From: Deltaproteobacteria bacterium
Lineage (GTDB): Bacteria > Desulfobacterota > Deferrimicrobia > Deferrimicrobiales > Deferrimicrobiaceae
Reading direction: 5' to 3'
NCBI GenBank assembly: GCA_025357175.1
Contig: JANXPS010000292.1
Coordinates: 1 to 6,390, forward strand
DNA length: 6,390 bases
Part shown: positions 1 through 6,013 of the stretch, one piece after another
How positions within the stretch are numbered: the stretch's first letter is position 1
How the letters are laid out: each line of letters begins with the position of its first letter
Notes under the pieces: model-generated
The model's database searches: none
Seen by the model: only the letters and a program-made list of their open reading frames with translations
What the model was told of the DNA's origin: nothing
Position numbers and translations under genes: made by a program

Positions 1-134
1 CCTGGCACGTCAAGGGGATGTCCGTTCGCCCGGTCCAGTGGATGTTTTCCCACTCGGCTTTCCTGGTGTGCTGCCGCAAGCTTTCCTGACAAATGCGGGA
101 GACAGTCGCCCCTGCGGTTTGATAGAGTTTGTAA
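1..134 (-). other. Possible fragment of a leftward gene at the window edge
   Basis: I do not recognise this stretch. The minus frame read from base 136 to base 2 has no stop and gives a protein-like composition, with two Trp, charged residues and a balanced mix; a short piece reads AEWENIHWTGRTDIPLTC. It has no ATG and no clear start with a ribosome binding site, so it would be a piece missing its 5' end that runs off the left edge. Other frames over the same bases are also open, so the evidence is weak. The composition changes abruptly to Gly-rich coding near 135-140, which suggests a junction there. An imperfect inverted repeat (GGGAGAC-A-GTCGCCC, one mismatch) lies near 99-113. This could equally be non-coding DNA at the end of another element. 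Confidence 0.2.
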
Positions 135-863
135 TTACGGAATACCGGCGGAAACGGCGGCGAGATCGACCTCGACAACTGCGACGGAAGGGGCAACGTC
201 CTCTTCTCCGCCACTGCCACCGCGAACGGCGGCAACGCCACCGATGCGGAAAACGGCATCCAGGGCGGCGCCGGCGGCAACGGCCTCGACGGAAACGGCG
301 GCTCCGCTTTCAACCTCGGCGCCCCCGCCATCTCCCTGACGACCGGCCAGACGGGCAATCTCAGCGGACTGGGCGACACGCTGCCCGGACTCCCGAGCAC
401 CACCATCAACCGCGGCGCCATTTCCGCGGCCGGCGGCTACGGACTTGAAGGTGGCGGCTCCGGAGGCGGCATCAACATCTACGGTTACGGCGGCGCCACC
501 AACAGCGGCGCCCCGACCGTCTCCGGCGGGGCGAACAGCACAACCGACGCCTTCTCGGTCGGCGACGCCGGCTCGATCGTCGTCAGCGCCACCGAGGGAC
601 CGGCCGTGAACAGCGCGGCGGTCGCCGCAAACGGCGGCAACGGCCGGACCTATGGCGGCTTCGGCGGCTATTTCCTCCTCAGCTCGAACTTCTCGAGCAA
701 CTCCGGCGCCATCTCGGCGATCGGTGGAAACGCCGCCCTCACGGCCGGTCCGGCACAGGCTGGCGACGGCGGGGAGATCCGCATATTCAGCCTTCGCAAC
801 GCCTCCTCGGCGAGCGGCAGCGTCACCGTCGCCAAGGGCAGCGGCGGCGGCAGGCGCGGATAA
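135..863 (+). pseudogene. Fragment of Gly/Asn/Ser-rich repetitive surface-type protein
   Basis: The + strand frame opens right after a TAA at 132-134 and runs 242 codons to TAA at 861-863. There is no ATG, GTG or TTG before codon 606, yet the coding character is the same on both sides of that GTG, so the true 5' end is missing. The translation is dominated by Gly, Asn, Ser, Ala and Thr with short beta-prone pieces such as GDGGEIRIFSL and GDAGSIVVSA. Units beginning near NSGAISAxGG start at about 408, 501, 609, 699 and 810, giving a degenerate period of 30-37 residues. This resembles the repeat regions of autotransporter or other beta-solenoid surface proteins, an inference from composition and periodicity only. 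No signal peptide, barrel or anchor is present. The fragment ends in GSGGGRRG next to the transposable element, so it may have been cut by that insertion. Function unknown. Confidence 0.5.
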
Positions 864-2309
864 GCCACGCACCGGCTTCCCGCCGGTGATGCAACAATGA
901 AAACAGCCCGCTGAGGGCAAGGCGTCGGCGATTTTAATGCCGTTCGTCTTGCCCTCGGTCGCGTTCACGAAGTGGCTTATATTCACCCCCATCCCTTTCC
1001 CCCAGAGTTGTGCCCTCAAGTTCCCGATCAGGCGGGCGGTGCTGGTTCTGTCCCCCGATTCCGTCCGCCGCCATTTTGGCAACGGCAAGACCGTCCGGTT
1101 CGATTCCGTTCCCGCCAACAACAGATAGGCATAGGCCGCCGCCACGAAGACGGGCACGGTTTCCACGGCAGACTGTGTGCGCACCTGCGCCTCGCCCATC
1201 CCAAGGACTGTCTTCTCGTCCCGGAAGTTCACCTCGATCTCCCAGCGCCACAGATACGCCTGCAACAGTTTCCCGAGCGGCAGTCCCGGATCCGTGCACA
1301 GCAGGTAGACGGGGTTTCGATACAGCAAGCGCGCACCCTTGCGAGGGCGGTAGGCCAAGGGCCGGATGACGACCAACCGCATGTCGCGGTCGCCGCTGCC
1401 GGCCCACCGGACGACGGGCAGCGTCTTGATCTCGAACGTATGCACCTTGCCGGCAGCGAAGGCTTCGACGGTCGTCCATGGGATGCTGGTGTCCTGCCTG
1501 ATCTGCTCCGGAGTGGGCAAGGGGGCGCCGTAGTACAAGCGGCGGCCGCGACGAGGTGAGGACGGGGCTACCGGGACCTGGAACAACCGTGCATCCTTGC
1601 GGACCCGCCCGATCACGGTCGTGTCCTCGGGCAATTCCTTGAAGACCGTCCGGTTCGTGAACGACCCGTCCACCGATACGATCAGGGATCGCCTTCCATG
1701 CTCCGCGTCGGCATTCATGGCCTCACGCAACGCCTTGATCCGGGCGATGCCGACACCGCTGATCTTCATCCGTTCCTGAAGGTGTCGGTACTCGGCGATC
1801 TCCTCGGAAGATGCGTTCTTGCGGGGCTTTCTGGGGGAGGGAGCATGGACGAGGTCGATCGGAATGCCGCGTGACCGGCAGGAGCCATCCGACTCCGGCA
1901 GCGCCGCGGACAGTTGTAGGAACCGCTGCCCCCACACGAAGTTGTTGCAGAACGAGGGACCCAGCGGATCGCGTTTCCACCCCGTTCCATGCACCTTCTT
2001 CCCGCGTTTGCGGACCAGCGTGTCGTCCATCACGGCAACCAGCGGTTCGATCGCGTCGAGGCGGGAGCAGACAGCACGCCGGGCTGGCGCGAACAGGGCG
2101 CCGGTGTCGAATCGCTCCCGCTCGAACAGCCGGTACGCGCCCGACCAGTCCACGTTCTGCTGAGCGCTCGTCGATAGCATCCCGGTGATCGTGCGCCGCC
2201 CGAGGCCGACGAGCGCGCTCAACGCCAGCGTGCGGGCCCGTTGCCAGGTCCGTTCCTGGGCGAAGGCTGGGCGAGCCTGTTCGAAGAGCGCATCGAAGGC
2301 GTCGATCAT
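135..2309 (-). CDS. IS4-superfamily DDE transposase with readthrough C-terminus
   Basis: This is a DDE transposase that cuts and joins element ends. The frame is 724 codons, but only residues 1 to about 470 (bases 2309 to about 900) are transposase-like. Candidate catalytic residues are D95 or D96 in AVMDDTLVRKRGKK, D214 in VSVDGSFTNR, and E359 in the perfect YREK signature Y352-x2-R355-x3-E359-x6-K366 (YLWRWEIEVNFRDEK). YREK defines the IS4 superfamily; the IS701-like group is a possible closer home. After about residue 468 (ADALPSAG) no stop occurs, and the frame crosses the antisense of the Gly-rich fragment to TAA at 137-135, giving an Ala/Val/Gly/Arg-rich tail typical of antisense. The original stop is thus lost, or was normally supplied by flanking DNA. 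The ATG overlaps the upstream gene's stop as ATGA. No Shine-Dalgarno sits at normal distance, since AGGA abuts the ATG, so translation probably depends on coupling or frameshifting. Activity of the extended protein is uncertain. Confidence 0.85.
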   Translation of the reverse strand: MIDAFDALFEQARPAFAQERTWQRARTLALSALVGLGRRTITGMLSTSAQQNVDWSGAYRLFERERFDTGALFAPARRAVCSRLDAIEPLVAVMDDTLVRKRGKKVHGTGWKRDPLGPSFCNNFVWGQRFLQLSAALPESDGSCRSRGIPIDLVHAPSPRKPRKNASSEEIAEYRHLQERMKISGVGIARIKALREAMNADAEHGRRSLIVSVDGSFTNRTVFKELPEDTTVIGRVRKDARLFQVPVAPSSPRRGRRLYYGAPLPTPEQIRQDTSIPWTTVEAFAAGKVHTFEIKTLPVVRWAGSGDRDMRLVVIRPLAYRPRKGARLLYRNPVYLLCTDPGLPLGKLLQAYLWRWEIEVNFRDEKTVLGMGEAQVRTQSAVETVPVFVAAAYAYLLLAGTESNRTVLPLPKWRRTESGDRTSTARLIGNLRAQLWGKGMGVNISHFVNATEGKTNGIKIADALPSAGCFHCCITGGKPVRGLSAPAAAAALGDGDAAARRGGVAKAEYADLPAVASLCRTGREGGVSTDRRDGAGVAREVRAEEEIAAEAAIGPAVAAVCGDRRAVHGRSLGGADDDRAGVADREGVGCAVRPAGDGRGAAVGGAAVTVDVDAASGAATFKSVAAGRGNGAAVDGGARESGQRVAQSAEIARLAGRQGDGGGAEVESGAAVSVEAVAAGAALDAVFRIGGVAAVRGGSGGEEDVAPSVAVVEVDLAAVSAGIP
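408..857 (+). repeat. Degenerate tandem protein repeat, five units of 30-37 codons
   Basis: Within the Gly-rich frame the units start with Asn/Ala-Arg/Ser-Gly/Ala-Ala/Ser-Ile/Pro/Val at 408 (NRGAISAAGG), 501 (NSGAPTVSGG), 609 (NSAAVAANGG), 699 (NSGAISAIGG) and 810 (ASGSVTVAKG). The spacings are 31, 36, 30 and 37 codons. Each complete unit holds a Gly-rich turn and then a short hydrophobic strand (GGGINIYG, GSIVVSA, GGYFLLS, GGEIRIFS). The pattern is conserved at protein rather than DNA level, which supports + as the coding strand. Confidence 0.5.
870..888. repeat. Perfect 7-bp inverted repeat near the left end of the element
   Basis: CACCGGC (870-876) and GCCGGTG (882-888) are exact reverse complements around a five-base loop, TTCCC. 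There is no T-run on either side, so it is not a convincing intrinsic terminator. It lies where the element and the Gly-rich fragment meet and could be an element-end structure. Confidence 0.4.
900..918 (-). terminator. Weak possible terminator at the transposase C-terminus
   Basis: Read on the minus strand, GCCC (918-915) and GGGC (909-906) pair around a five-base loop and are followed by TGTTTTC. The stem is only four base pairs, so efficiency would be low. The position fits the expected end of the original transposase transcript. Confidence 0.2.
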
Positions 2310-2506
2310 TCCTGCTGTTTTTTTTTAATCGCGGTCGGCGGAACCTTCTGGCGACGGACGACGAGCTGGGATTTGTCCTCGATGATCCACTCGACGACTT
2401 CTCCGCGTTCGAACTCCATCGCCTGGGCGACGGCGGAAGGAAAGTTGATGTACCACTGCTCACTTTCCTTGCGCTTGATCAGCTGGACCTTGGTCGGATA
2501 GCCCAT
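2306..2506 (-). CDS. AbrB/MazE-like (SpoVT-AbrB fold) small DNA-binding protein
   Basis: This 66-residue protein has the layout of the swapped-hairpin AbrB/MazE family. A basic N-terminal strand (KVQLIKRK, residues 6-13) leads to a WYINFPSAVAQAM segment (18-30), an acidic/Gly turn (EFERGEVVEW, 31-40) and a last strand ending in LVVRR (48-52), with a basic tail TAIKKKQQE. Such proteins dimerise and bind palindromic operators. The ATG at 2506 is well supported by AAGGAGG six bases upstream. The stop overlaps the transposase start (ATGA at 2309-2306), so the two genes are co-translated. The KKK codons form nine consecutive A's (2326-2318) that could support a -1 frameshift into the transposase frame. 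Likely roles, by inference, are regulating the transposase or supplying its DNA-binding part. An antitoxin role is less likely because the partner is a transposase and no toxin is adjacent. Confidence 0.7.
   Translation of the reverse strand: MGYPTKVQLIKRKESEQWYINFPSAVAQAMEFERGEVVEWIIEDKSQLVVRRQKVPPTAIKKKQQE
2318..2326 (-). promoter_or_regulatory. A9 slippery tract, possible -1 frameshift site
   Basis: On the minus strand the codons run gcg att aaa aaa aaa cag cag gaa tga. The heptamer A AAA AAA is phased correctly for tandem -1 slippage. Stepping back one base gives aca gca gga atg, which enters the transposase frame with no stop and continues through its ATG. One extra A from transcriptional slippage would have the same effect. 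No strong downstream pseudoknot is evident; only short 5-bp stems (ATCGA/TCGAT, TTCGA/TCGAA) follow. An AGAAGG lies about 17 bases upstream. Confidence 0.45.
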
Positions 2507-2512
2507 CCTGCA

Positions 2513-2519
2513 CCTCCTT
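2513..2519 (-). promoter_or_regulatory. Strong ribosome binding site of the AbrB-like gene
   Basis: AAGGAGG on the minus strand lies six bases (TGCAGG) before the ATG at 2506. It is a near-perfect Shine-Dalgarno and fixes the start codon. Confidence 0.85.
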
Positions 2520-2525
2520 GCATAA

Positions 2526-2543
2526 TCTAGTCATACAACTAGA
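2526..2543. promoter_or_regulatory. Palindromic candidate operator upstream of the AbrB-like gene
   Basis: TCTAGT (2526-2531) and ACTAGA (2538-2543) are exact inverted copies around a six-base spacer. The site ends 20 bases before the start codon at 2506, where a promoter would be expected. A third copy of TCTAGT is at 2595-2600. AbrB/MazE proteins bind such dyads, so autoregulation is plausible but inferred. I could not assign clean -35 and -10 boxes. Confidence 0.4.
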
Positions 2544-2551
2544 CCATAAAC

Positions 2552-2585
2552 CCAAGAAAAAGTCGAGGGAAAAACACCCCTCGAC
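2552..2585 (-). terminator. Leftward rho-independent terminator (proximal)
   Basis: GTCGAGGG (2562-2569) and CCCTCGAC (2578-2585) form a perfect 8-bp stem with an eight-base loop. On the minus strand the stem is followed by TTTTTCTTG. It would stop leftward transcription coming from hsdR before the AbrB-like gene. Confidence 0.75.
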
Positions 2586-2611
2586 CCGGTTTTATCTAGT
2601 TAAGGGCCAAA

Positions 2612-2640
2612 CACAAGAAAAAGGCCCCGAAGGGCCTTTT
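2612..2640 (-). terminator. Leftward rho-independent terminator (distal), possibly bidirectional
   Basis: AAAAGGCCC (2619-2627) and GGGCCTTTT (2632-2640) are exact inverted copies around a four-base loop. Read leftward the loop is TTCG, a very stable tetraloop, and the stem runs into a T-rich tract ending TTTTTCTTG. Rightward the loop is CGAA with only four T's in the stem end, so leftward use is more likely. This is the first strong terminator after hsdR, about 400 bases past its stop. Confidence 0.8.
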
Positions 2641-2731
2641 CCTCTTATATATCAATGGCTATCAAGGTATGAGCGAATAATCATCACGGATTCCGCTCCG
2701 ATTATCACGGGATGCGGGAACAGACTGTAGG

Positions 2732-2776
2732 ATGTCAGATAATCTGGCAACGCTAATCTTTAATTATCGCAGACAT
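2732..2776. repeat. Imperfect inverted repeat TGTC...GATAAT
   Basis: ATGTCAGATAAT (2732-2743) pairs with ATTATCGCAGACAT (2763-2776): both arms contain ATGTC and GATAAT, with one versus three bases between them. The loop is 19 bases. It could be a protein-binding dyad, a transcript stem-loop or a relic of a transposon end. Confidence 0.35.
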
Positions 2777-2931
2777 ACAAATTTCACCGACCCAAAAGTG
2801 ACAAGTATTTGCCCTGACACCTGGGTAGGGTGGTCTGCTGCCTTCAGTTTACGGGCGGGCTTTTGGGGAAAGCAAGCAAGAAATCATTATAAGATGTTGA
2901 ATGTAAAGGGATTTTAGACAATCCGCTATCG

Positions 2932-2963
2932 CTGGTCGAAATATTTTCAGGAATATCGAGCAG
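2932..2963. repeat. Imperfect stem-loop downstream of hsdR
   Basis: CTGGTCGAAATATT (2932-2945) pairs with AATATCGAGCAG (2952-2963) with one mismatch and a two-base AA bulge around a six-base loop. It lies 80 bases past the hsdR stop and would be in its 3' untranslated transcript. There is no T-run, so it is not an obvious terminator. Confidence 0.3.
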
Positions 2964-3043
2964 AGTACCAACCGGAAGGTAAAAGTGGAGGCAAACACTC
3001 CCTGCTCGGGAAGCGCCTTCTACGACGAAGCCAAGCCGAACAG

Positions 3044-5992
3044 TCAGGGGTTCGTCATCGCGAACACCATGTCCGTAACATAGCGGTTAAACGAGGGGTT
3101 CTCCACGAACTGCTTGTAAACTTCGGTGTCGTCCTTGAGCAACGTGAGCATCACGCGTGCGAGCGCCTTGTCGTGTTCGATGCGGGCGGTGTTGGGCGTG
3201 TTCTGCTTCGCGTTCTGGTACGCCGGATCGGCGGCGACTTTCGTGGCGATGTCTTCCTGTATCCGTTTTGCGACACGATCGGCATCCGTGAAGAGTGTCC
3301 CGAACGTCTCGTTGAACGACTTGAGGATATTGCTCAACCGATCGATTTCCGGTTCGGGCTTGTGCCCGCCGCCGCCAGTAGGCACCGGCCCGATTGTGGC
3401 CTCGGTATCCGGCAATGCGATCTTCATCGCGGCCTGTTTCTCGACCCGGTATCTTTCCATGTCGATCGATTCAAGGATCCCCCGGGACAGGTCTTCGCCG
3501 GCCGGGGATGGCAACTTCGCAATCAGGAAGTTCAGGAAGATGGCGAGCTTTTCCCATCCGGCATTGTTGTACGGAAGGATCGACGCGAGGAAATCGTAGG
3601 TGCGCGTGAACGCCTTCGCCTTCCCCTTGAAATCCACCTGCCCGTCTTCATTAAGTTGCATGTATACGGCCACGCAAGCGTCGAGCAGCGGATCGAGCTT
3701 TTCCCGGCTCTCGCCTTCCAGGAAGCGTGCGACCAGCGTATCCACCTGCTCCTGCGAATAGACCTGCCGTGCATCCAGGTCGGACTTCTCATCGTGCAGC
3801 TTGTTCGGGTCGGTCTCCTCCGAAAGGTTGGTCGTGCGGTAGTAGTCCGCGAATGCCAACGCGATCGTCTCCGCATCGTTCATGAAGTCGAGAACGAAGA
3901 CATCGTGCTTTTTCGGATGGGCGCGATTCAGCCGCGAAAGCGTCTGCACGGCCTTGATTCCGGATAGCATCTTGTCGACGTACATCGTGTGGAGCAGCGG
4001 CTCGTCGTAGCCTGTCTGGAACTTGTCCGCACAGATGAGGAATCGGTAAGGGTCTTCCTGGATCCGATCGGCGATCTCCCCGCTTGGAAAGCCGTTGAGC
4101 GATCCTTCCGTCACCTTCGCCCCGCCGTATTCGTGCTCGCCGGAGAACGCGACAATCGGCCTGTACGGACTCTTCCGCTCCTCGAGGTATTTCCTGATGG
4201 CGTGGAAATACTGGATCGCACGTTCGACGCCGCTGGTCACTACCATCGCCCGCGCCTGGCCGCCGATCTTGTTAAGCGCCAGCACGTGCTCGTGAAAATG
4301 GTCGACCATGATTTCGGCCTTGAGGCCAATGGCGTATTCGTGGCTCTCGACGTATCTTCGCAGTTTTTTCTGCGCCCGCTTCGCATCGAATACGGGGTCG
4401 CCCTCGACCTTCTTCATCAGCTTGTAGTAGCTGTTGACCGGGGTATAGCTCTTGAGGACGTCGAGGATGAACCCTTCCTGGATGGCCTGCTTCATCGTGT
4501 AGCTGTGGAAGGGGCGATGCGCGGTCTTCCCCTCCAGACCTGGAACCGCTTCCCCGAACATCTCGAGTGTCTTGTTTTTCGGCGTGGCGGTGAAGGCAAA
4601 GTAGCTCGCGTTGGCCAGCATCTTGCGGGCCAGCATCCGCATTTCGAGCGCGTCGTTGACCGTGTCTTCGGGATCGGGGTCGGCCAGAGCCTGACTCATC
4701 GCGGCGGCGGTCTTGCCGCCCTGGCTCGAATGCGCTTCGTCGATGAGGATCGCGAAGATGCGGTCGCGGTGCGAATCTCCGATCTCGTCGAGGATGAACG
4801 GGAACTTCTGCACCGTGCTGATGATGATTTTCTTGCCGCCCTCGATGAACTTGCGAAGGTCGCCGGAATTCACGGCGTGCCCGACGGTCGCTTTCACATG
4901 GGTGAACTGCCGGATCGTGTCGCGAATCTGCTTGTCGAGGATTTTCCGGTCGGTTACGACGATGACCGTGTCGAAGATGTCCTTGTCGTCCTTCGTAAGC
5001 CCGATGAGCTGGTGCGCGAGCCAGGCGATCGAGTTCGATTTGCCGCTGCCGGCCGAATGCTGGATCAGATACCGCTTGCCGGCGCCGCTCGTCTTCACGT
5101 CAGCCAGCAGCATCCGAACCAGATCAAGCTGGTGGTATCTCGGGAAGAGCTGTTTCCGGACAACCTTCTTCGTCTTCTCGTTCTTCTCCTCTACGAGTTG
5201 GGCGTAGTTCTCGAGGATATCGGTGAGTCCCTGCGGCGTCAGTAGTCGCTTCCAAAGGTAATCGGTCTTGAGACCGTCGGGGTTGGGCGGATTCCCCGCG
5301 CCGTCGTTGAAGCCCCGATTGAGCGGCAGGAACCAGGAGCCCTTGTCCTTAAGTTCGGTGCACATCTGCACTTCGTGATCGTCGACCGCAAGATGCACGA
5401 TGCAGCGTCCGAAGGCGAACAGCCGCTCGCGTCGGTCGCGGTCGCGTCGGTACTGCTCGACGGCGTCCTCGACGGTCTGCTTGGTCAGGCTGTTCTTCAA
5501 TTCGAATGTGGCAATGGGAAGACCGTTGATAAAGAGGACCAGGTCGAGCGCACGCCTCGTTTCGTCGAGACTGTACCGAACCTGCCGGGTGACGCTGAAC
5601 CGGTTCTTCGCATGAAGTTCGGCAGCTTTCTCGTTGCCAAGGGACGGGGTGCCGTAGAAGAGGGTGAGGTCGTGGGGCCCGTGCTTCACGCCGTGGCGCA
5701 GTACGTCGACCACGCCGCGCTTGGCGATCTCCTTTTCCAGGCGGGCGAGAACACTGCGACGAGCGGGCGTGTCCGATTCCAGTTCCAGCGCTGCGGCAAC
5801 TTTGGGTTGGGTCGACTCCAGGAACGCCCGCAAGTGGGCAATATCCACGCAATAGCCCCGGTCATAGTCCTTCGGGTCACCGGACAGCCAGCCCGTCCCC
5901 TTGCCGATCGGTTCCGCCGCCGGCCAAGGCCGCCCGGTCATCGCGGTCACGATCAGGCTCTCAAGACCCTTTTCGCTGGTATCGGTCGGCAT
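3044..5992 (-). CDS. hsdR: Type I restriction enzyme HsdR (nuclease and translocase subunit)
   Basis: In complex with HsdM and HsdS this subunit translocates DNA using ATP and cuts unmethylated foreign DNA. The 982 residues are a normal full length. An N-terminal PD-(D/E)xK nuclease is centred on D150 (ALDLVLFING) and E164-x-K166 (TFELKN). The SF2 helicase motor follows, with Walker A AGSGKS (313-318), DEAH (418-421), TAT (468-470), DKFQTGYDEP (656-665) and QTLSRLNR (683-690). A C-terminal helical region of about 760-975 is the part expected to contact the methylase core. All motifs look intact. The ATG at 5992 follows the stop of the upstream PIN-like gene by 21 bases, with only a weak GAAAAG purine stretch, so co-transcription and possibly coupled translation are likely. 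The gene ends at TGA 3046-3044. The hsdM and hsdS genes are not in view and would lie to the right. G/C-rich third positions match the neighbours. Confidence 0.95.
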   Translation of the reverse strand: MPTDTSEKGLESLIVTAMTGRPWPAAEPIGKGTGWLSGDPKDYDRGYCVDIAHLRAFLESTQPKVAAALELESDTPARRSVLARLEKEIAKRGVVDVLRHGVKHGPHDLTLFYGTPSLGNEKAAELHAKNRFSVTRQVRYSLDETRRALDLVLFINGLPIATFELKNSLTKQTVEDAVEQYRRDRDRRERLFAFGRCIVHLAVDDHEVQMCTELKDKGSWFLPLNRGFNDGAGNPPNPDGLKTDYLWKRLLTPQGLTDILENYAQLVEEKNEKTKKVVRKQLFPRYHQLDLVRMLLADVKTSGAGKRYLIQHSAGSGKSNSIAWLAHQLIGLTKDDKDIFDTVIVVTDRKILDKQIRDTIRQFTHVKATVGHAVNSGDLRKFIEGGKKIIISTVQKFPFILDEIGDSHRDRIFAILIDEAHSSQGGKTAAAMSQALADPDPEDTVNDALEMRMLARKMLANASYFAFTATPKNKTLEMFGEAVPGLEGKTAHRPFHSYTMKQAIQEGFILDVLKSYTPVNSYYKLMKKVEGDPVFDAKRAQKKLRRYVESHEYAIGLKAEIMVDHFHEHVLALNKIGGQARAMVVTSGVERAIQYFHAIRKYLEERKSPYRPIVAFSGEHEYGGAKVTEGSLNGFPSGEIADRIQEDPYRFLICADKFQTGYDEPLLHTMYVDKMLSGIKAVQTLSRLNRAHPKKHDVFVLDFMNDAETIALAFADYYRTTNLSEETDPNKLHDEKSDLDARQVYSQEQVDTLVARFLEGESREKLDPLLDACVAVYMQLNEDGQVDFKGKAKAFTRTYDFLASILPYNNAGWEKLAIFLNFLIAKLPSPAGEDLSRGILESIDMERYRVEKQAAMKIALPDTEATIGPVPTGGGGHKPEPEIDRLSNILKSFNETFGTLFTDADRVAKRIQEDIATKVAADPAYQNAKQNTPNTARIEHDKALARVMLTLLKDDTEVYKQFVENPSFNRYVTDMVFAMTNP

Positions 5993-6013
5993 GGAATCGG
6001 CGCTTTTCGGGGT

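Larger units (their letters stand above)
864..2543 (-). mobile_element. Two-gene insertion element, IS4 superfamily (AbrB-like plus transposase)
   Basis: These bounds are a minimal core that encloses the transposase, the upstream AbrB-like gene and its palindrome. The genes overlap and share one direction. I could not find convincing terminal inverted repeats or a target-site duplication. The left edge is set where the Gly-rich host frame stops making sense (about 850-864). The right edge could lie anywhere from about 2543 to the AT-richer DNA near 2730. The perfect YREK signature places the transposase in the IS4 superfamily. Whether the AbrB-like gene is a stable part of this element type is an inference from the ATGA overlap. 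Confidence 0.6.
2507..3043. other. Intergenic region between hsdR and the insertion element
   Basis: The left portion holds the ribosome binding site, the TCTAGT palindrome and two leftward terminators. From about 2641 the DNA is clearly lower in G+C than the flanking genes and contains two imperfect stem-loops (2732-2776 and 2932-2963). Short + strand frames at 2518-2730 and 2732-2917 lack ribosome binding sites or recognisable domains. I found no RNA gene or gene remnant I could name. The change in composition hints that part of this DNA has a separate origin, perhaps an old element end. Confidence 0.5.

Noticed and set aside
1..53. GTG at 53 as the start of a leftward gene ending ...HPLDVPG, reminiscent of REP-associated transposase N-termini
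   Set aside because: Only about 17 codons are visible, the ribosome binding site is weak, and the neighbouring frame looks more protein-like.
859..2596. GATAA words near both ends as terminal inverted repeats of the element
   Set aside because: Only about half of 18 aligned positions match, which is close to chance in this composition.
2518..2730. 70-codon open frame on the + strand
   Set aside because: It runs straight through two terminator hairpins and the palindrome, and has no ribosome binding site.
2732..2917. 61-codon open frame on the + strand
   Set aside because: It has no properly spaced ribosome binding site and no recognisable motif, and its start lies inside an inverted repeat.
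3989..5245. 418-codon open frame on the + strand
   Set aside because: It lies wholly antisense to the intact hsdR, whose motifs are all present. High G+C makes long antisense frames common.
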